Shown: positions 26,958-36,888, numbered from the stretch's first letter. The stretch: 64,000 bases of DNA from Micromonospora gifhornensis (GCF_016863515.1 NZ_BOPA01000014.1:186001-250000), one strand, 5' to 3'. A program made the numbers and translations. Notes: generated by a model from the sequence alone, not told the origin.

Positions 26958-27662
26958 ATGCCCAGCCTCGACGGAGCCGTCGTACTCGTCACCGGAGCCA
27001 ACGGTGGCCTCGGCACCCACTTCGTTCACCAGGCCCTCGACCGGGGAGCGGTAAAGGTGTACGCCGCCGCCCGCAACCCACGGGACTGGAACGACGACCG
27101 CATCGTCCCCCTCGTCCTGGACGTGACGTCGCCGGAGTCCATCGCGGCCGCAGCCGACGTCGCCGACGACGTGACCATCGTGATCAACAACGCCGGGGCG
27201 TTGAACGGCGCCAGCGTGCTCGGCGACCTGGCGGCGGCACGGGAGCTGTTCGAGACCAACTTCTGGGGCGCGCTCGCGGTGACCAACGCGTTCACTCCGG
27301 CGCTGAAGACGTCGCGGGGCACGGTGCTCAACGTGCTGTCCGTCCTGAGCTGGCTCGGCATCGGCGACGCCTACAGCGCCACCAAGGCGGCACTCTGGCA
27401 GGCGACGAACACGCAGCGCATCACGCTCGCCCTCGAGGGCGTGCACGTCGCTTCGTTGCACCTCGGCTACGCCGACACCCCGATGACCAGGGACGTCGAG
27501 GCCCCCAAGCTCGACCCGGCCGACGTCGTCCGCTCGGCGTACGACGGGATCGAAGCAGGCAGCTACGAGATCCTCGCCGATGAGCTCAGCGGCCGGGTGA
27601 AGGCCGGACTCGCGGGGCCGGTCGAAGGGCTCTACCCGCAGCTCGCCGCAGCCCGCCCCTGA
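26958..27662 (+). CDS. short-chain dehydrogenase/reductase
   Basis: A 234-residue SDR. The cofactor motif is TGANGGLG (residues about 12-19), then NNAG, and the catalytic YSATK (Y and K) with a serine in VLSVLSWLG. The lack of an acidic residue early in strand 2 and presence of AARNPRDW suggest NADP preference. GGGAGG precedes the ATG. It pairs with the divergent HxlR regulator; the substrate is unknown. Confidence 0.9.
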   Translation: MPSLDGAVVLVTGANGGLGTHFVHQALDRGAVKVYAAARNPRDWNDDRIVPLVLDVTSPESIAAAADVADDVTIVINNAGALNGASVLGDLAAARELFETNFWGALAVTNAFTPALKTSRGTVLNVLSVLSWLGIGDAYSATKAALWQATNTQRITLALEGVHVASLHLGYADTPMTRDVEAPKLDPADVVRSAYDGIEAGSYEILADELSGRVKAGLAGPVEGLYPQLAAARP

Positions 27663-27677
27663 CCCGGGCGCGCCCGG

Positions 27678-28097
27678 CTACCGGGCTGTCAGGACTCCGC
27701 GCAGGTCGTGGACGCTGTCGAAGGCCCGATTGCGGGGTCCCGCGGCGTCCTGCCACAGAAAATGCCACTCCGAGTCGGCGGCCATGATCCGGTCGAGCGC
27801 CCGCGCCGCGAGCGGGACCAGGTCGTCGGGCAGATCGAGCCGACCACCGTCGAGCAGGAAATCCGGTGCGTACGAGGAGGTGATCTCCGGTCCACCGGGT
27901 TGCTGCGCGGCCACTATCGCGGCTGCGGCGATCGCCACGCAGGCGACATCGGCCTCGAGGTAGCCGGCCTCACCGGCGGTCCGGCTCAGCGCCTCGCGGA
28001 CCAGCATCGGGCGCTTGCCCACGTCGGCGTCGTTGAGATCACCACACCAGTCGGCGGCGGTGTCGTTGTCGAACGGCCCGCTGTCCCACGTCCCCAT
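27678..28097 (-). CDS. DUF4259 protein
   Basis: A 139-residue protein with the DUF4259 opening MGTWDSGPFDNDTAADW and a C-terminal DSEWHFLWQDA segment. The family is common as a single-copy small cytoplasmic protein in actinomycetes; its role is unknown. It converges with the SDR gene. Confidence 0.8.
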   Translation of the reverse strand: MGTWDSGPFDNDTAADWCGDLNDADVGKRPMLVREALSRTAGEAGYLEADVACVAIAAAAIVAAQQPGGPEITSSYAPDFLLDGGRLDLPDDLVPLAARALDRIMAADSEWHFLWQDAAGPRNRAFDSVHDLRGVLTAR

Positions 28098-28200
28098 GCC
28101 ATCTCCCAGGATCGGTTGTCCGGCATTCTCACATCGACCACCGACAGGAAGGCGGCGGCCGTCGTGCAGGGCGGAGGTGCACCCGGCCGGATGCCGTGCG

Positions 28201-30153
28201 TCAGGCGGAGGCGGTGGGCTGGCGGGGCAGCGGTGACGTGGCCGGGGTGGTGCGGTAGCCGGCGGCCTGGAGGGTGAACAGCTCGGCGTACCGGCCGCCT
28301 GCGGCCATGAGTTGGTCGTGGGTGCCGGTCTCGACGAGCCGGCCGTGGTGCAGGACGTAGATGCGGTCGGCGTGCCGGACGTTGGCGAGCCGGTGGGTGA
28401 TCAGGATGGTGATGCCACGTCCTTTCCGGTCGCGGATGGCCTGGAACAGGGCGTCCTCGGCGCGCGGATCGAGGGCGGAGGAGGGTTCGTCCATGATGAG
28501 CAGGTCGGCGTCGCGCAGGAAGCCGCGGGCGGCGGTGATGCGTTGCCACTGTCCACCGGAGAGGTCCTGACCACCGGCGAAGGTACGGTCGAGCAGCGTC
28601 TCGTAGCCGTACGGCAGATCGGTGATCATGTCGTGGGCGACGGCGCGGGCGGCGGCGGTCTCGATGCGGGCCTGTTCCGGGACGGTGGTGATGTCGCCGA
28701 TGGCGATGTTCGTGGCGGCCGTGAACGGCCAGTTGTGGTACTCCTGCGTGACGACGGCGATCCGGGCGTGCAGCGCCTCGTTGTCCCAGTCGGCCGCCGG
28801 GCGGCCGTTGAAGCGGATGGTGCCGCCGGTCGGGGTGCGCAGGAGGGCGATCATGGTGGCGAGGGTCGACTTGCCGGAGCCGTTCTCGCCGACGAAGGCC
28901 ACCGTCTGCCCGGCCTGGATGCGCAGGCTCACCCCGTCGACGGCGGCGCTCCCGCGGTCGGGATAGCGCAGCCGGACGTCGTCCACCACGATCTCCCGCA
29001 GTTGGTCAGGTGCGTCCGCCGCGGGGGCGGCGGGCGGGGGCAGGTAGTCGGCGGCGCGGGTCATGAAGCCTGTGTAGTCGCGGAAGTGTTGGCCCTCGGT
29101 GTAGATCCGGTCGGTCTGGAAGGTGACCACGGCCAGCGACCGCTGCGCGGACTGGACGGCGATCACGCAGGTTGCGGCGGCCGCGAGGGGGATCTGTCCG
29201 TCGATGAGCAGCAGACCAAGCAGGACGTACACCACCCCTGTCGCGATGCCACCGATCATCGCCCCGACGGTGGTGGTCGTGGTCACCCGGCGGGCCAGAG
29301 CGAGTTGGATGTCGGTCTCGACGCCCATGACCCGGTCGTACTGGTCGAGCAGGAAGCCACGCAGGCCGTAGGAGCGTAGTTCGGGAGCGGAGTCACGTTC
29401 GGCCATCAGGCGGTGCAGCAGCCACATCCGTCGTCGCCGCACCGACCCGGCGGCGTAGGTCCGGTAGCGCAGATGCCCGGCCCGCAGCGACGCCCACCCG
29501 TTCGGCACGGTGGCCACCAGCAGGGCGAGCAGCAGCAGCGGGTGGATCACCACGACGGCGATCGCGACGGCGAGCACCCCGGCCAGGCCGGCGAGCAGAT
29601 TCATCGACGCCTGCACCAGGTCGGTGGTGGAGGTCGAGCCGCGGGTGGCCCGCTCCATGTCGTCGGCGAACGCGTCGGCGTCGAACGCCTCCAGCCGTAC
29701 CGCCGTGGTCATCTCGAACAGCCGTCGCTCGACCTCCCGATCGACCTTCGGGGTGAGGCCGTTCTGCGCGTATCCCATCCCGGCTGTCATGCTCGCTCGC
29801 AGCGCGGTCACCGCCGCCAGCGCGATCAGGGCGGGTAGCGCCGCGATCACCTTGTCGGCGGTCGGCCCGCCGGCGAACAGTTCCACGAGCACCCGCTGTG
29901 CCGCGAGCAGCCCGAACGCCGACATCACCCCGGCGCCGACGGTGGTCACCGCCACGACCGAGGTACGCAGCCGGTCGGCCCGCCAGCTGACGACGATGGC
30001 GGCCCAGACCAGGCGGGGCAACTCGGAGAAGACCGCGAACAGGCTGGCCTGCGCCCGCGCCCGTACCCCGGTCTCCCACCACAGCTCCCGCAACTCCGGC
30101 AGTACGGAATCCTGCCGTGACGACGTGCGGGCGCCATGCTCTGACGTGGACAT
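28201..30153 (-). CDS. ABC exporter half-transporter (fused membrane and ATPase domains)
   Basis: A 650-residue ABC transporter. The N-terminal 390 residues carry about six transmembrane helices; the C-terminal nucleotide-binding domain has Walker A GENGSGKST, signature LSGGQ, Walker B LLIMDEPSSALDP and an H-loop ITHRL. As a half-transporter it must dimerise. GGGAGG precedes the ATG at 30153; a longer in-frame start at 30261 has no such site. The substrate is unknown. The 266 bases upstream (30154-30419) show no gene. Confidence 0.93.
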   Translation of the reverse strand: MSTSEHGARTSSRQDSVLPELRELWWETGVRARAQASLFAVFSELPRLVWAAIVVSWRADRLRTSVVAVTTVGAGVMSAFGLLAAQRVLVELFAGGPTADKVIAALPALIALAAVTALRASMTAGMGYAQNGLTPKVDREVERRLFEMTTAVRLEAFDADAFADDMERATRGSTSTTDLVQASMNLLAGLAGVLAVAIAVVVIHPLLLLALLVATVPNGWASLRAGHLRYRTYAAGSVRRRRMWLLHRLMAERDSAPELRSYGLRGFLLDQYDRVMGVETDIQLALARRVTTTTTVGAMIGGIATGVVYVLLGLLLIDGQIPLAAAATCVIAVQSAQRSLAVVTFQTDRIYTEGQHFRDYTGFMTRAADYLPPPAAPAADAPDQLREIVVDDVRLRYPDRGSAAVDGVSLRIQAGQTVAFVGENGSGKSTLATMIALLRTPTGGTIRFNGRPAADWDNEALHARIAVVTQEYHNWPFTAATNIAIGDITTVPEQARIETAAARAVAHDMITDLPYGYETLLDRTFAGGQDLSGGQWQRITAARGFLRDADLLIMDEPSSALDPRAEDALFQAIRDRKGRGITILITHRLANVRHADRIYVLHHGRLVETGTHDQLMAAGGRYAELFTLQAAGYRTTPATSPLPRQPTASA

Positions 30154-30419
30154 GGAAGTACCTCCCGGAAACGAGCAGGATCGGCTGCGGTGGCGGCGCG
30201 GACTGGCGTTGGCGGAGGTGCCCCGACGATGACGTCGGCGGATGTCGTGGACTGCACTCATCAGCAGCTCGTGCGTGCCACGCCGAGATCCGGGACGACG
30301 TCAGATCGCAGCGTGTAGCAGTCCACTCCCGCAGAGTAGTGGGCCGCGGTTTCGGGAGGATGCCACGCGGCGCAGTTCCGACACACGCCTACCGGGGTGG
30401 CCCCGATCGGGTGGCGTGG

Positions 30420-31691
30420 TCAGCGGAGGTCGACCTCGACCTGCTGTGCCGCGAGGATGTCCAGCAGATCGTCCAGAGTGGTCGCCGGTGCCAGCCGTCG
30501 TCCGTCATAGCCGGCGACGAGGTGCGCGCGGGCGACTGCCGAGTCGTGCCACACCAGCCTGAACGGTGTCCGTGCGCCGAAGCCTCCGCGCAGACAATCG
30601 TGGAGCGCGTCGAGGTTCCATCCGAAATACCCGCCGGGGCCGTTTATCGCCTCGCCGATCGCGCAGTAGAACCCTTCGATGTCGCTGACGTACCGTCCGT
30701 CGAGGTCATAGCTGGTGCCGGGTGGCCGGTCGGCGACATCGATCCGGTGGGCGAGCGCCACCCCGGCCCAATGGTCGCGCAACTCGCGGTGGTAGCCCGC
30801 CCACTCGTTCCTTGCTGCGGGCCGTCGGATGCGCCAACGCTCCAGGATGTCGAGGACCCCCAGCGGCAGGGGTTCCCGTGGATCGCTGTCGACGGTCACG
30901 TCGAAGAGTCCGGCGCCGAGACGCGACGGCTCACCCGCGACGACCGTTCCGGACACCAGGCCGTCGAACACCGGGCGGATCGAGCCGTCGGCGGCTGTCA
31001 TGTGCACCTCGGCGTGGATCCGACGGCGACGCCGGGAAGCCTTGCTCGCGTTGCTGACCGCACCGAGCGCGGTGAGCAGTGGCGTTTCCGGTCGGCAACC
31101 GAGCAGTCTGACCCGCGGCGCCGGCGGTGCGGCCTGCTCGCGGAACACGCCAGTCACATCCCGACAGGTGCCGTAGGGCGCCTCGTCCCGGCCCAGCAGG
31201 GCGAACTCGGCGACGTCGGGACGGACCACCGCGTCCGTGCGGTCGTAGACGTGGACGAACCCGTCGAGGTCGACGTCCACGGTCTGCGGCGTCGTGGGGC
31301 TCGGTCGTCGACCGAGTACGACGACATCGCCGAGATGTTCGCCGAACCAGGACGGCGACGTGTCCGGTGACCCGGTTGGTGCCGCCAGCGAGATGTCACC
31401 CAGCCAGGCTCGTTCGGTGCCGAGCGCCTCGACAGGCAGCCGATCCAACAGATCGGCAAGCGCTCCTTCCGGGGCGCAGCCCACGAGTGTGAACCGCTCC
31501 CGCGGCCGGGACGGCAGGTCGACGAACAATCCCTCGATCTCGGCGCACAACGCCAGCGGGATGTCGTCCTCGTCGGAGTCGTAGACGCCGACACCGCCGA
31601 GGAGCAGCCAGCGGGGCGCGACCGGATGCTCCCAGTCCCACCGCCGCTGCACCGGCGTACGCCCAGCCTCGGAATCGGCATCCGTCGTCAC
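30420..31691 (-). CDS. barstar-domain fusion protein
   Basis: A 423-residue protein whose last 100 residues match barstar, the barnase inhibitor: SYDLDGRYVSDIEGFYCAIGE followed by GYFGWNLDALHDCLRGGF. In barstar, the WNLDAL/DCL region plugs the RNase active site. The N-terminal 320 residues are not recognised; two internally similar halves (PRWLLLGGVGVYDS... and APRVRLLGCRPETPL) suggest a duplicated beta-rich module. No barnase-like RNase is encoded nearby. It could be an orphan immunity protein or an inhibitor of a cellular RNase. Confidence 0.75.
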   Translation of the reverse strand: MTTDADSEAGRTPVQRRWDWEHPVAPRWLLLGGVGVYDSDEDDIPLALCAEIEGLFVDLPSRPRERFTLVGCAPEGALADLLDRLPVEALGTERAWLGDISLAAPTGSPDTSPSWFGEHLGDVVVLGRRPSPTTPQTVDVDLDGFVHVYDRTDAVVRPDVAEFALLGRDEAPYGTCRDVTGVFREQAAPPAPRVRLLGCRPETPLLTALGAVSNASKASRRRRRIHAEVHMTAADGSIRPVFDGLVSGTVVAGEPSRLGAGLFDVTVDSDPREPLPLGVLDILERWRIRRPAARNEWAGYHRELRDHWAGVALAHRIDVADRPPGTSYDLDGRYVSDIEGFYCAIGEAINGPGGYFGWNLDALHDCLRGGFGARTPFRLVWHDSAVARAHLVAGYDGRRLAPATTLDDLLDILAAQQVEVDLR

Positions 31692-31785
31692 CTCGCGACC
31701 CTATCCCCAGATCAACTGCTGTAGGTCACGCGAGGATCGACGCCAGTTCGAGCTGCCGAAGGACCGTTCATGCTGACCGCGCCGC

Positions 31786-31822
31786 GTCCGCCCGCACGCC
31801 CGTTGCCGGGCGGCGGGCGGAC
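31786..31822. terminator. hairpin terminator after the SDR gene
   Basis: A 10-bp perfect inverted repeat (31786-31795, 31813-31822) lies 11 bases past the stop of the reverse SDR gene at 31834. Confidence 0.5.
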
Positions 31823-31833
31823 ACTGTGGGCGC

Positions 31834-32607
31834 TCAGAGGTCGTAGCCGCCGGAGACCTCGATGTTCTGCGCGGTGATCCAGGCGCCCGTGTCGTCGAGC
31901 AGGGCGGCGATGACCTTGCCGATGTCGTCGGGCTCGCCGAGGCGGCCGAGCGCGGTCTTGGCGGCGAGCAGCGGGATCACCTCCGGGTACGCCTCGAAGC
32001 CCACGACGCCCGAGGCGTCGGAGAGCCGGGTACGCGTCGGTCCCGGTGAGACGGCGTTGACCCGGATGCCACGAGCGGCGAACTCCTTGGCCATGTAGCG
32101 GGTCAGCACGTTCAGGCCACCCTTCATGGTGGCGTACGCGGAGTAGCCGGCGTCCACGAGGCCGGTGGGCAACGCCGAGTTGCTGCTGACGTTGACGATG
32201 GCGCCACCGTCGGCGAGCAGTGGCAGCAGCGCCTGGGTGAGGAAGTAGGGCCCCTTGAGCAGCACCCGCATGAACCGGTCGAACAGTTCCTCGGTGGTGT
32301 CCTCGAACATCGCCATCCCACCGAAGCCGGCGTTGTTGACCAGGTGGTCGAAGGTGTCCCGCTGCCAGGTGTCGCGCAGCGCGGTGACGACGTCGTCGCG
32401 GAAGGCCGGGAAGGTGTCGCTGCGGCCGATGTCCAGGCGGAGCGCGACGGCGGTGCCGCCCTCCTTCTCCACGGCCGTCACCGTGTCCTGCGCGCCGGCC
32501 GGGTTGCCGCTGTAGGTCAGGATGACGCCCGTGTCGCGCTTGGCGAGTTGGATTGCCGTGCTCTGGCCGATGCCGGAACTGGCACCGATGACGAGTGCGA
32601 CCCGCAT
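31834..32607 (-). CDS. short-chain dehydrogenase/reductase
   Basis: A 257-residue classical SDR: GASSGIGQ cofactor motif, NNAG, catalytic serine in VSSNSA and YSAYATMK, and VSPGPTRT after it. The C-terminal AQNIEVSGGYDL is typical of 3-oxoacyl-reductase-like members. The ATG at 32607 is preferred (AGGTGG upstream and usual family length); an in-frame ATG at 32667 would add 20 residues rich in serine. It diverges from an AraC regulator across about 160 bases and is probably its target. Confidence 0.9.
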   Translation of the reverse strand: MRVALVIGASSGIGQSTAIQLAKRDTGVILTYSGNPAGAQDTVTAVEKEGGTAVALRLDIGRSDTFPAFRDDVVTALRDTWQRDTFDHLVNNAGFGGMAMFEDTTEELFDRFMRVLLKGPYFLTQALLPLLADGGAIVNVSSNSALPTGLVDAGYSAYATMKGGLNVLTRYMAKEFAARGIRVNAVSPGPTRTRLSDASGVVGFEAYPEVIPLLAAKTALGRLGEPDDIGKVIAALLDDTGAWITAQNIEVSGGYDL

Positions 32608-32765
32608 GCTGTCCACCTGTTCATTCGTGGAGCTGCTGTCAGCTCCCGGCGATTCAGATGAGTCCATCTGATCAGCCTGAACAGGTGATCTGTTAGAAGG
32701 ATGCTCCCGACCTCTTGCCTGATTCTCTCACCCATCGGAGGCAGGGTTCGTGCTTGAATTGTCCG

Positions 32766-33668
32766 GTGCCGCTTGACGAACTGAGGGAGTTGCTGGCCCG
32801 TCACGCCCGCCCCGACGGCACCACCGCCATCGACGGGGTGCTGATCGGCCGGGCCGAGCAGGCGCACCTGCCCTCGGCGTCGATGTCCGGCACGGTGCTG
32901 GCGCTCATCGCCCAGGGCGCGAAGACCCTCGCCCTCGGCGACCGGGTGTACGAGTACCGCGCCGGCCAGTACCTGGTCGCCTCGGTCGACCTGCCGGTCA
33001 CCGGCCACTACACCGAGGCCAGCCGCGAGCGCCCGGCCCTCGGGTTCGGCCTCGTCCTGGCGCCGGCGGCGATCGCCGAACTGCTGCTCGACACACCACC
33101 GGGAAGCCTGCCCCGGGCGCACGGCGCGCCGTCCGCGCTCGCCGTCAGCGACGCCCCGGTCGAGCTTGTCGACGCCGCGGTACGGATGCTGCGGTTGCTG
33201 GAGACACCCCGCGACATCCCGGTGCTCGCCCCCATGATCAAGCGGGAGATCCTGTGGCGTCTCGTCACGGGGGAGCAGGGCGAGACGGTCCGCCAGATCG
33301 GCCTGGCCGACAGCAACATCGCGCACGTCAGCCGCGCGGTGCGTTGGATCCGCGACAACTACCGGGAAGCGTTCCGGGTGGAGGAGGTCGCCCAACTGTC
33401 GGGCATGAGCCTGTCCGCGTTCTACCGCAACTTCCAGGCCGTCACCGCGATGAGTCCCATCCAGTTCCAGAAGCAGATCCGTCTGCAGCAGGCCCGGCTG
33501 CTGCTGGCCACCCACCCCGACGACGTCACCGGTGTCGGACACGCGGTGGGGTACGACAGTCCGTCACAGTTCAGCCGCGAGTACCGCCGCCACTTCGGCG
33601 CCCCACCGAGCCAGGACGCCACCCGTCTGCGGCGTACCGCGCTCACCCCCGCGCCCGCCATGCCGTAG
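32766..33668 (+). CDS. AraC-family regulator
   Basis: A 300-residue AraC-type regulator with an AraC_N (PF06719-type) ligand domain (about 20-180) and two C-terminal helix-turn-helix units (about 195-285; FRVEEVAQLSGMSLSAFYRNFQ and VTGVGHAVGYDSPSQFSREYRRHFG). The GTG at 32766 is the most likely start; the frame extends upstream to a TTG at 32715. It probably controls the divergent SDR gene. Confidence 0.88.
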   Translation: MPLDELRELLARHARPDGTTAIDGVLIGRAEQAHLPSASMSGTVLALIAQGAKTLALGDRVYEYRAGQYLVASVDLPVTGHYTEASRERPALGFGLVLAPAAIAELLLDTPPGSLPRAHGAPSALAVSDAPVELVDAAVRMLRLLETPRDIPVLAPMIKREILWRLVTGEQGETVRQIGLADSNIAHVSRAVRWIRDNYREAFRVEEVAQLSGMSLSAFYRNFQAVTAMSPIQFQKQIRLQQARLLLATHPDDVTGVGHAVGYDSPSQFSREYRRHFGAPPSQDATRLRRTALTPAPAMP

Positions 33669-33791
33669 CGGTCGATCCGGTCGGCGCTGCGGGCCCGGGG
33701 CAGGCGTCACTGTCGACTGAGTAGGGATGCTCAGCCCGGATACCGTTCGCGGTCTCAGGTGCCGGCCCGTCGGCATCGCGAGGATCATGGC

Positions 33792-35369
33792 ATGGCTGAT
33801 CTGCCGCACCGACACCTCGCTCTGCGTACCACTTCTTCACCGCTGCCGGCCCTGGCCGCGCGTAGCCGGCAGGCCGTGCTGGCCCCCCTCGGACGCGCGG
33901 TCGCCGCGCTGAGCCGGCTCGTCGGCCGCCACCCGGCCGGATGGCGGTGGGTGGCGCGGCGACACCACCCGGTCCTGGACACGCTGGCCGTGGCGCACGC
34001 GCAGGCCGTCTGCGTACGGGCCGCCCGGCAGGTGCCCGCCTACCGGGCCTTCCTGCGCGCCCGTCCGGCCGGTGTGCGTCGTCGGCTGACGGATTTCCCG
34101 GAAACCGACAAGCTCGGGTACGTGGTGGCCCACGACGCGGCCGCGCGCTGCTGGCGCGGGCGGTTGCCCACCCGAGGGGTGGTGGTCGACGAGTCGGCCG
34201 GCTCGTCGGGGCGGCCGTTCAACTGGCCGCGTGGGGACCGGGAACTGCGGGCGGTGCACCGGGACATCGTCGGCTACACCGGGCTGGTCTTCCCGATGCG
34301 CCGACCGTTCGTGATCAACGCGTACTCGATGGGGGCCTGGGCGACCGGGACGACGACAGGTGCCGCGATGGCCCGGATCGCCGTGGTCAAGAACACCGGG
34401 CCGGACCTCGGGAAGATCGTCGACACGCTGCGCGAGTTCGGCCCCGACTTCGACTACCTGGTGACCGCGTACCCGCCGTTTCTCAAGCATCTGCGCGACC
34501 GGCTCGACGCCGAGGAGTTCCCCTGGTCGCGGTACCGCATCCACGCCAGTTGCGGCGGCGAGGGGATGACCGAGGCGCTGCGCGACTACCTGGAGCAGCG
34601 GTTCGCGCTGGTGCGCTCGGCGTACGGCGCGTCGGACCTGACCATCGGCATCGGCGCGGAGACCCGGTTCACGGTGTGGCTGCGGCGGCGGCTGCAGAAC
34701 GACCGCGCGCTGCGGGCCGAGCTGCTCGGCACCGACGAGCAGCGGCTGCCCATGGTGTTCCAGTACAACCCGTTCGCCACCTACCTGGAGACCAACGAGC
34801 ACCGGGAGTTGATCTGCACGGTCACCGGTGACGTGCTCCAGCCCCGGCTGCGCTACAACATCGGCGACGAGGCGCTGCTCGTGCCGTACCGGCGGATCGT
34901 CGAGCTGGCGCACGCCGACCCGGTGCGCCGAGCCGAGTTCCGTACCGCCGTATCCGCGGAACGGATGACCCTGCCGGTGCTGCTGCTGTTCGGTCGGCGC
35001 GACTCCACGGTGTCCTACCTGGGGGCCAACCTCTACCCCCAGGACGTCGAGTACGGCCTCTACACCGGCAACCCGTACGCCGCCGAGATCAGCCGCTTCT
35101 GTCTGGCGCTGGTCGAGGACGCGGCGCTGGAGACCCGGCCGGTGATCCACATCGAACTGCGCCGCTCGCTGCCGGCGTCGCAACGCGAGGCCCTCGCCGC
35201 CGCCTGCCGCAGCGGGGTACGCCGGCACCTCACCTCGGTCTCCCGGGACTTCGCCCAGTCGCTGTTGGAGGACCCGACCGCCGGTGACCTGCGGGTGGAA
35301 CTGCACGAACCCGGCAGCGGCCCGTTCGTCGGCGATCAGAAGATCAAAAACGTCTACCTGGTGAGGTGA
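33792..35369 (+). CDS. PaaK-like adenylate-forming enzyme
   Basis: A 525-residue protein related to phenylacetate-CoA ligase and coenzyme F390 synthetase (adenylate-forming superfamily). The phosphate-binding loop reads DESAGSSGRPFNWPRG (residues about 135-150), followed by YGASDLTIGIG and the RLRYNIGDEAL segment equivalent to the A7 motif; the C-terminal domain ends GDQKIKNVYLVR. Several consensus positions differ from true PaaK, so the acid activated is unknown. It is the first of four tightly packed forward genes (33792-37866). Start chosen at ATG 33792 with GAGG upstream. Confidence 0.78.
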   Translation: MADLPHRHLALRTTSSPLPALAARSRQAVLAPLGRAVAALSRLVGRHPAGWRWVARRHHPVLDTLAVAHAQAVCVRAARQVPAYRAFLRARPAGVRRRLTDFPETDKLGYVVAHDAAARCWRGRLPTRGVVVDESAGSSGRPFNWPRGDRELRAVHRDIVGYTGLVFPMRRPFVINAYSMGAWATGTTTGAAMARIAVVKNTGPDLGKIVDTLREFGPDFDYLVTAYPPFLKHLRDRLDAEEFPWSRYRIHASCGGEGMTEALRDYLEQRFALVRSAYGASDLTIGIGAETRFTVWLRRRLQNDRALRAELLGTDEQRLPMVFQYNPFATYLETNEHRELICTVTGDVLQPRLRYNIGDEALLVPYRRIVELAHADPVRRAEFRTAVSAERMTLPVLLLFGRRDSTVSYLGANLYPQDVEYGLYTGNPYAAEISRFCLALVEDAALETRPVIHIELRRSLPASQREALAAACRSGVRRHLTSVSRDFAQSLLEDPTAGDLRVELHEPGSGPFVGDQKIKNVYLVR

Positions 35370-35371
35370 CC

Positions 35372-35812
35372 ATGCGTACCCGTGACTTCTCCCGCGCTCC
35401 CGCGCAGGCCCGCGCCGGGGCCATGTTCATCGGCGCGACCCGCTACACCAACCCGCTGGTCCTGCTGCGGCTGGCACCGGCCTGGATCCGGATGGTCCGC
35501 GACATGCGACGGATGTCCGGCTACTGCTGGCACACCGTCTACTGGCAGTTCCCGTTGACCCTCGGCACGATCGCCTTCTTCACCGACCGCGAGGCGATGC
35601 TGCGCTTCGCTCGCACTCGCGAGCACCGCCGGTTGATGGTCTGGCTGACCGACGGCACCCGCAACGCGACCGCCGGCTTCATCCGGCTCTACACCGCCGC
35701 CCCCGACGGATACTCCAACGGCACATGGCGCGCCGAAGGCCCGGAGATGGGACACATCGCCACCTTCACCCCCATCGGCGCGGAGCGCACCGGGCCGGAG
35801 GTCGTGCGGTGA
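35372..35812 (+). CDS. small protein of unknown function, possibly monooxygenase-like
   Basis: A 146-residue protein starting 2 bases after the PaaK-like stop (GAGGTG upstream; a GTG at 35366 is an alternative). The pattern of a short N-terminal segment, LVLLRLAPAWIRMVRDMRRMSGYCWHTVYWQFP and IAFFTDREAMLRFARTREHRRLMVWL resembles dimeric alpha/beta-barrel proteins of the DUF4188/monooxygenase-like kind, but the match is weak. It overlaps the next gene (GTGA, 35809-35812). Confidence 0.6.
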   Translation: MRTRDFSRAPAQARAGAMFIGATRYTNPLVLLRLAPAWIRMVRDMRRMSGYCWHTVYWQFPLTLGTIAFFTDREAMLRFARTREHRRLMVWLTDGTRNATAGFIRLYTAAPDGYSNGTWRAEGPEMGHIATFTPIGAERTGPEVVR

Positions 35813-36888
35813 GAACCCGGTTCGAACGGGTCACCGGCCGCCGGGACCTGCGGGACTTCCTCACCCTCACCGACCGGCTGTACGCGGGCGAACCGCGGCA
35901 CGTGCCCACCCCACGGCAGCAGATCCGGCGGTGGTGGCGCGACGGCGTGCCGATGTACCTGCTGCGCGACCCAGCCGGCACGGTGATCGGACGCACCACC
36001 CTGCACACCGACGCGGCCTTCGACGCCAAACTCGGCCGCCGCTGCCAACTCTTCGGGCTCACCGAGTTCACCGAGCCGGCCGCCGGGCCGCTGTTCGACG
36101 CGATCACCGCGCACACCGCCGCCGACCGGGACCTGCTCTTCGGCCCGGTGGCGCTGCTACCCAACCAGGCCGGTGGGGTGATCACCTCCGGGTACGCCGA
36201 CCGGGGTTTCGTCGACAGCGCCTGGAACCCGCCGCACTACCCGATCGCCTACGAGGCGTACGGGTTCCACCGCCGCTTCGAAGCCGACACCTGGATCTGC
36301 CCCGTGCCCGCCCCGCCGCAGCCGAAGCCGTCGACATACATAAAATCCGATGGCGTACGCCTCGAAGTGCACCGAGGTGACCTGCGCCGCCTCGACGAGC
36401 AGCTCGACCTGCTGCGCGGGATGCTCAACGACTCCTTCGCCCAGCTCGGCTACTACACCCCGATCTCCGCCGAGCAGCTGCGGCGGCAGACCGACGGGCT
36501 GGCGTACCTGCTGGACGAGTCGCTGCTGCTCTACCTGACCCGCGACGGCGCGGCGGTGGCGTTCGTGCTCTGCGTACCGGACATCAGCGAGTTCCTGACC
36601 GGCGTGCGCGGCAACCTGCACCCGCTCAACCAGCTGCGGTTGCTGGCCACCCGCCGCCGCTACCGGCGGGAGGCGGTGCTGATCATCAAGGGTGTCGTGC
36701 CGCGGTACCAGGGACACGGCTACCAGCGGCTGCTCTCCGCCCACCTGCACCACAACCTGTACGCCGCCGGCTACACCACCCTGCGCAGCACCTACGTCGA
36801 GCGGGACAATCCGGCCTCGGCCGCCCAGTACCGACGCCTCGGCGGTCGCCCGCTGCACGGGTACACCTTCTACGCCAAGGAGCGATAG
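35809..36888 (+). CDS. GNAT-like acyltransferase, two-domain
   Basis: A 359-residue protein with an acetyltransferase (GNAT) fold at its C-terminus: IIKGVVPRYQGHGYQRLLSAHL is the acyl-CoA pyrophosphate-binding segment, followed by TYVERDNPASAAQYRRLGG. The N-terminal half (DREFLTLTDRLY-like opening, then FGPVALLPNQAGG) resembles a second, degenerate GNAT unit. It starts with GTG overlapping the previous stop and its own stop abuts the next start, so it is coupled within the four-gene operon. Confidence 0.72.
   Translation: MRTRFERVTGRRDLRDFLTLTDRLYAGEPRHVPTPRQQIRRWWRDGVPMYLLRDPAGTVIGRTTLHTDAAFDAKLGRRCQLFGLTEFTEPAAGPLFDAITAHTAADRDLLFGPVALLPNQAGGVITSGYADRGFVDSAWNPPHYPIAYEAYGFHRRFEADTWICPVPAPPQPKPSTYIKSDGVRLEVHRGDLRRLDEQLDLLRGMLNDSFAQLGYYTPISAEQLRRQTDGLAYLLDESLLLYLTRDGAAVAFVLCVPDISEFLTGVRGNLHPLNQLRLLATRRRYRREAVLIIKGVVPRYQGHGYQRLLSAHLHHNLYAAGYTTLRSTYVERDNPASAAQYRRLGGRPLHGYTFYAKER

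Noticed and set aside
28312..29379. Large forward open frame
   Set aside because: It is the antisense of the ABC exporter, without family motifs and with biased valine/glycine composition.
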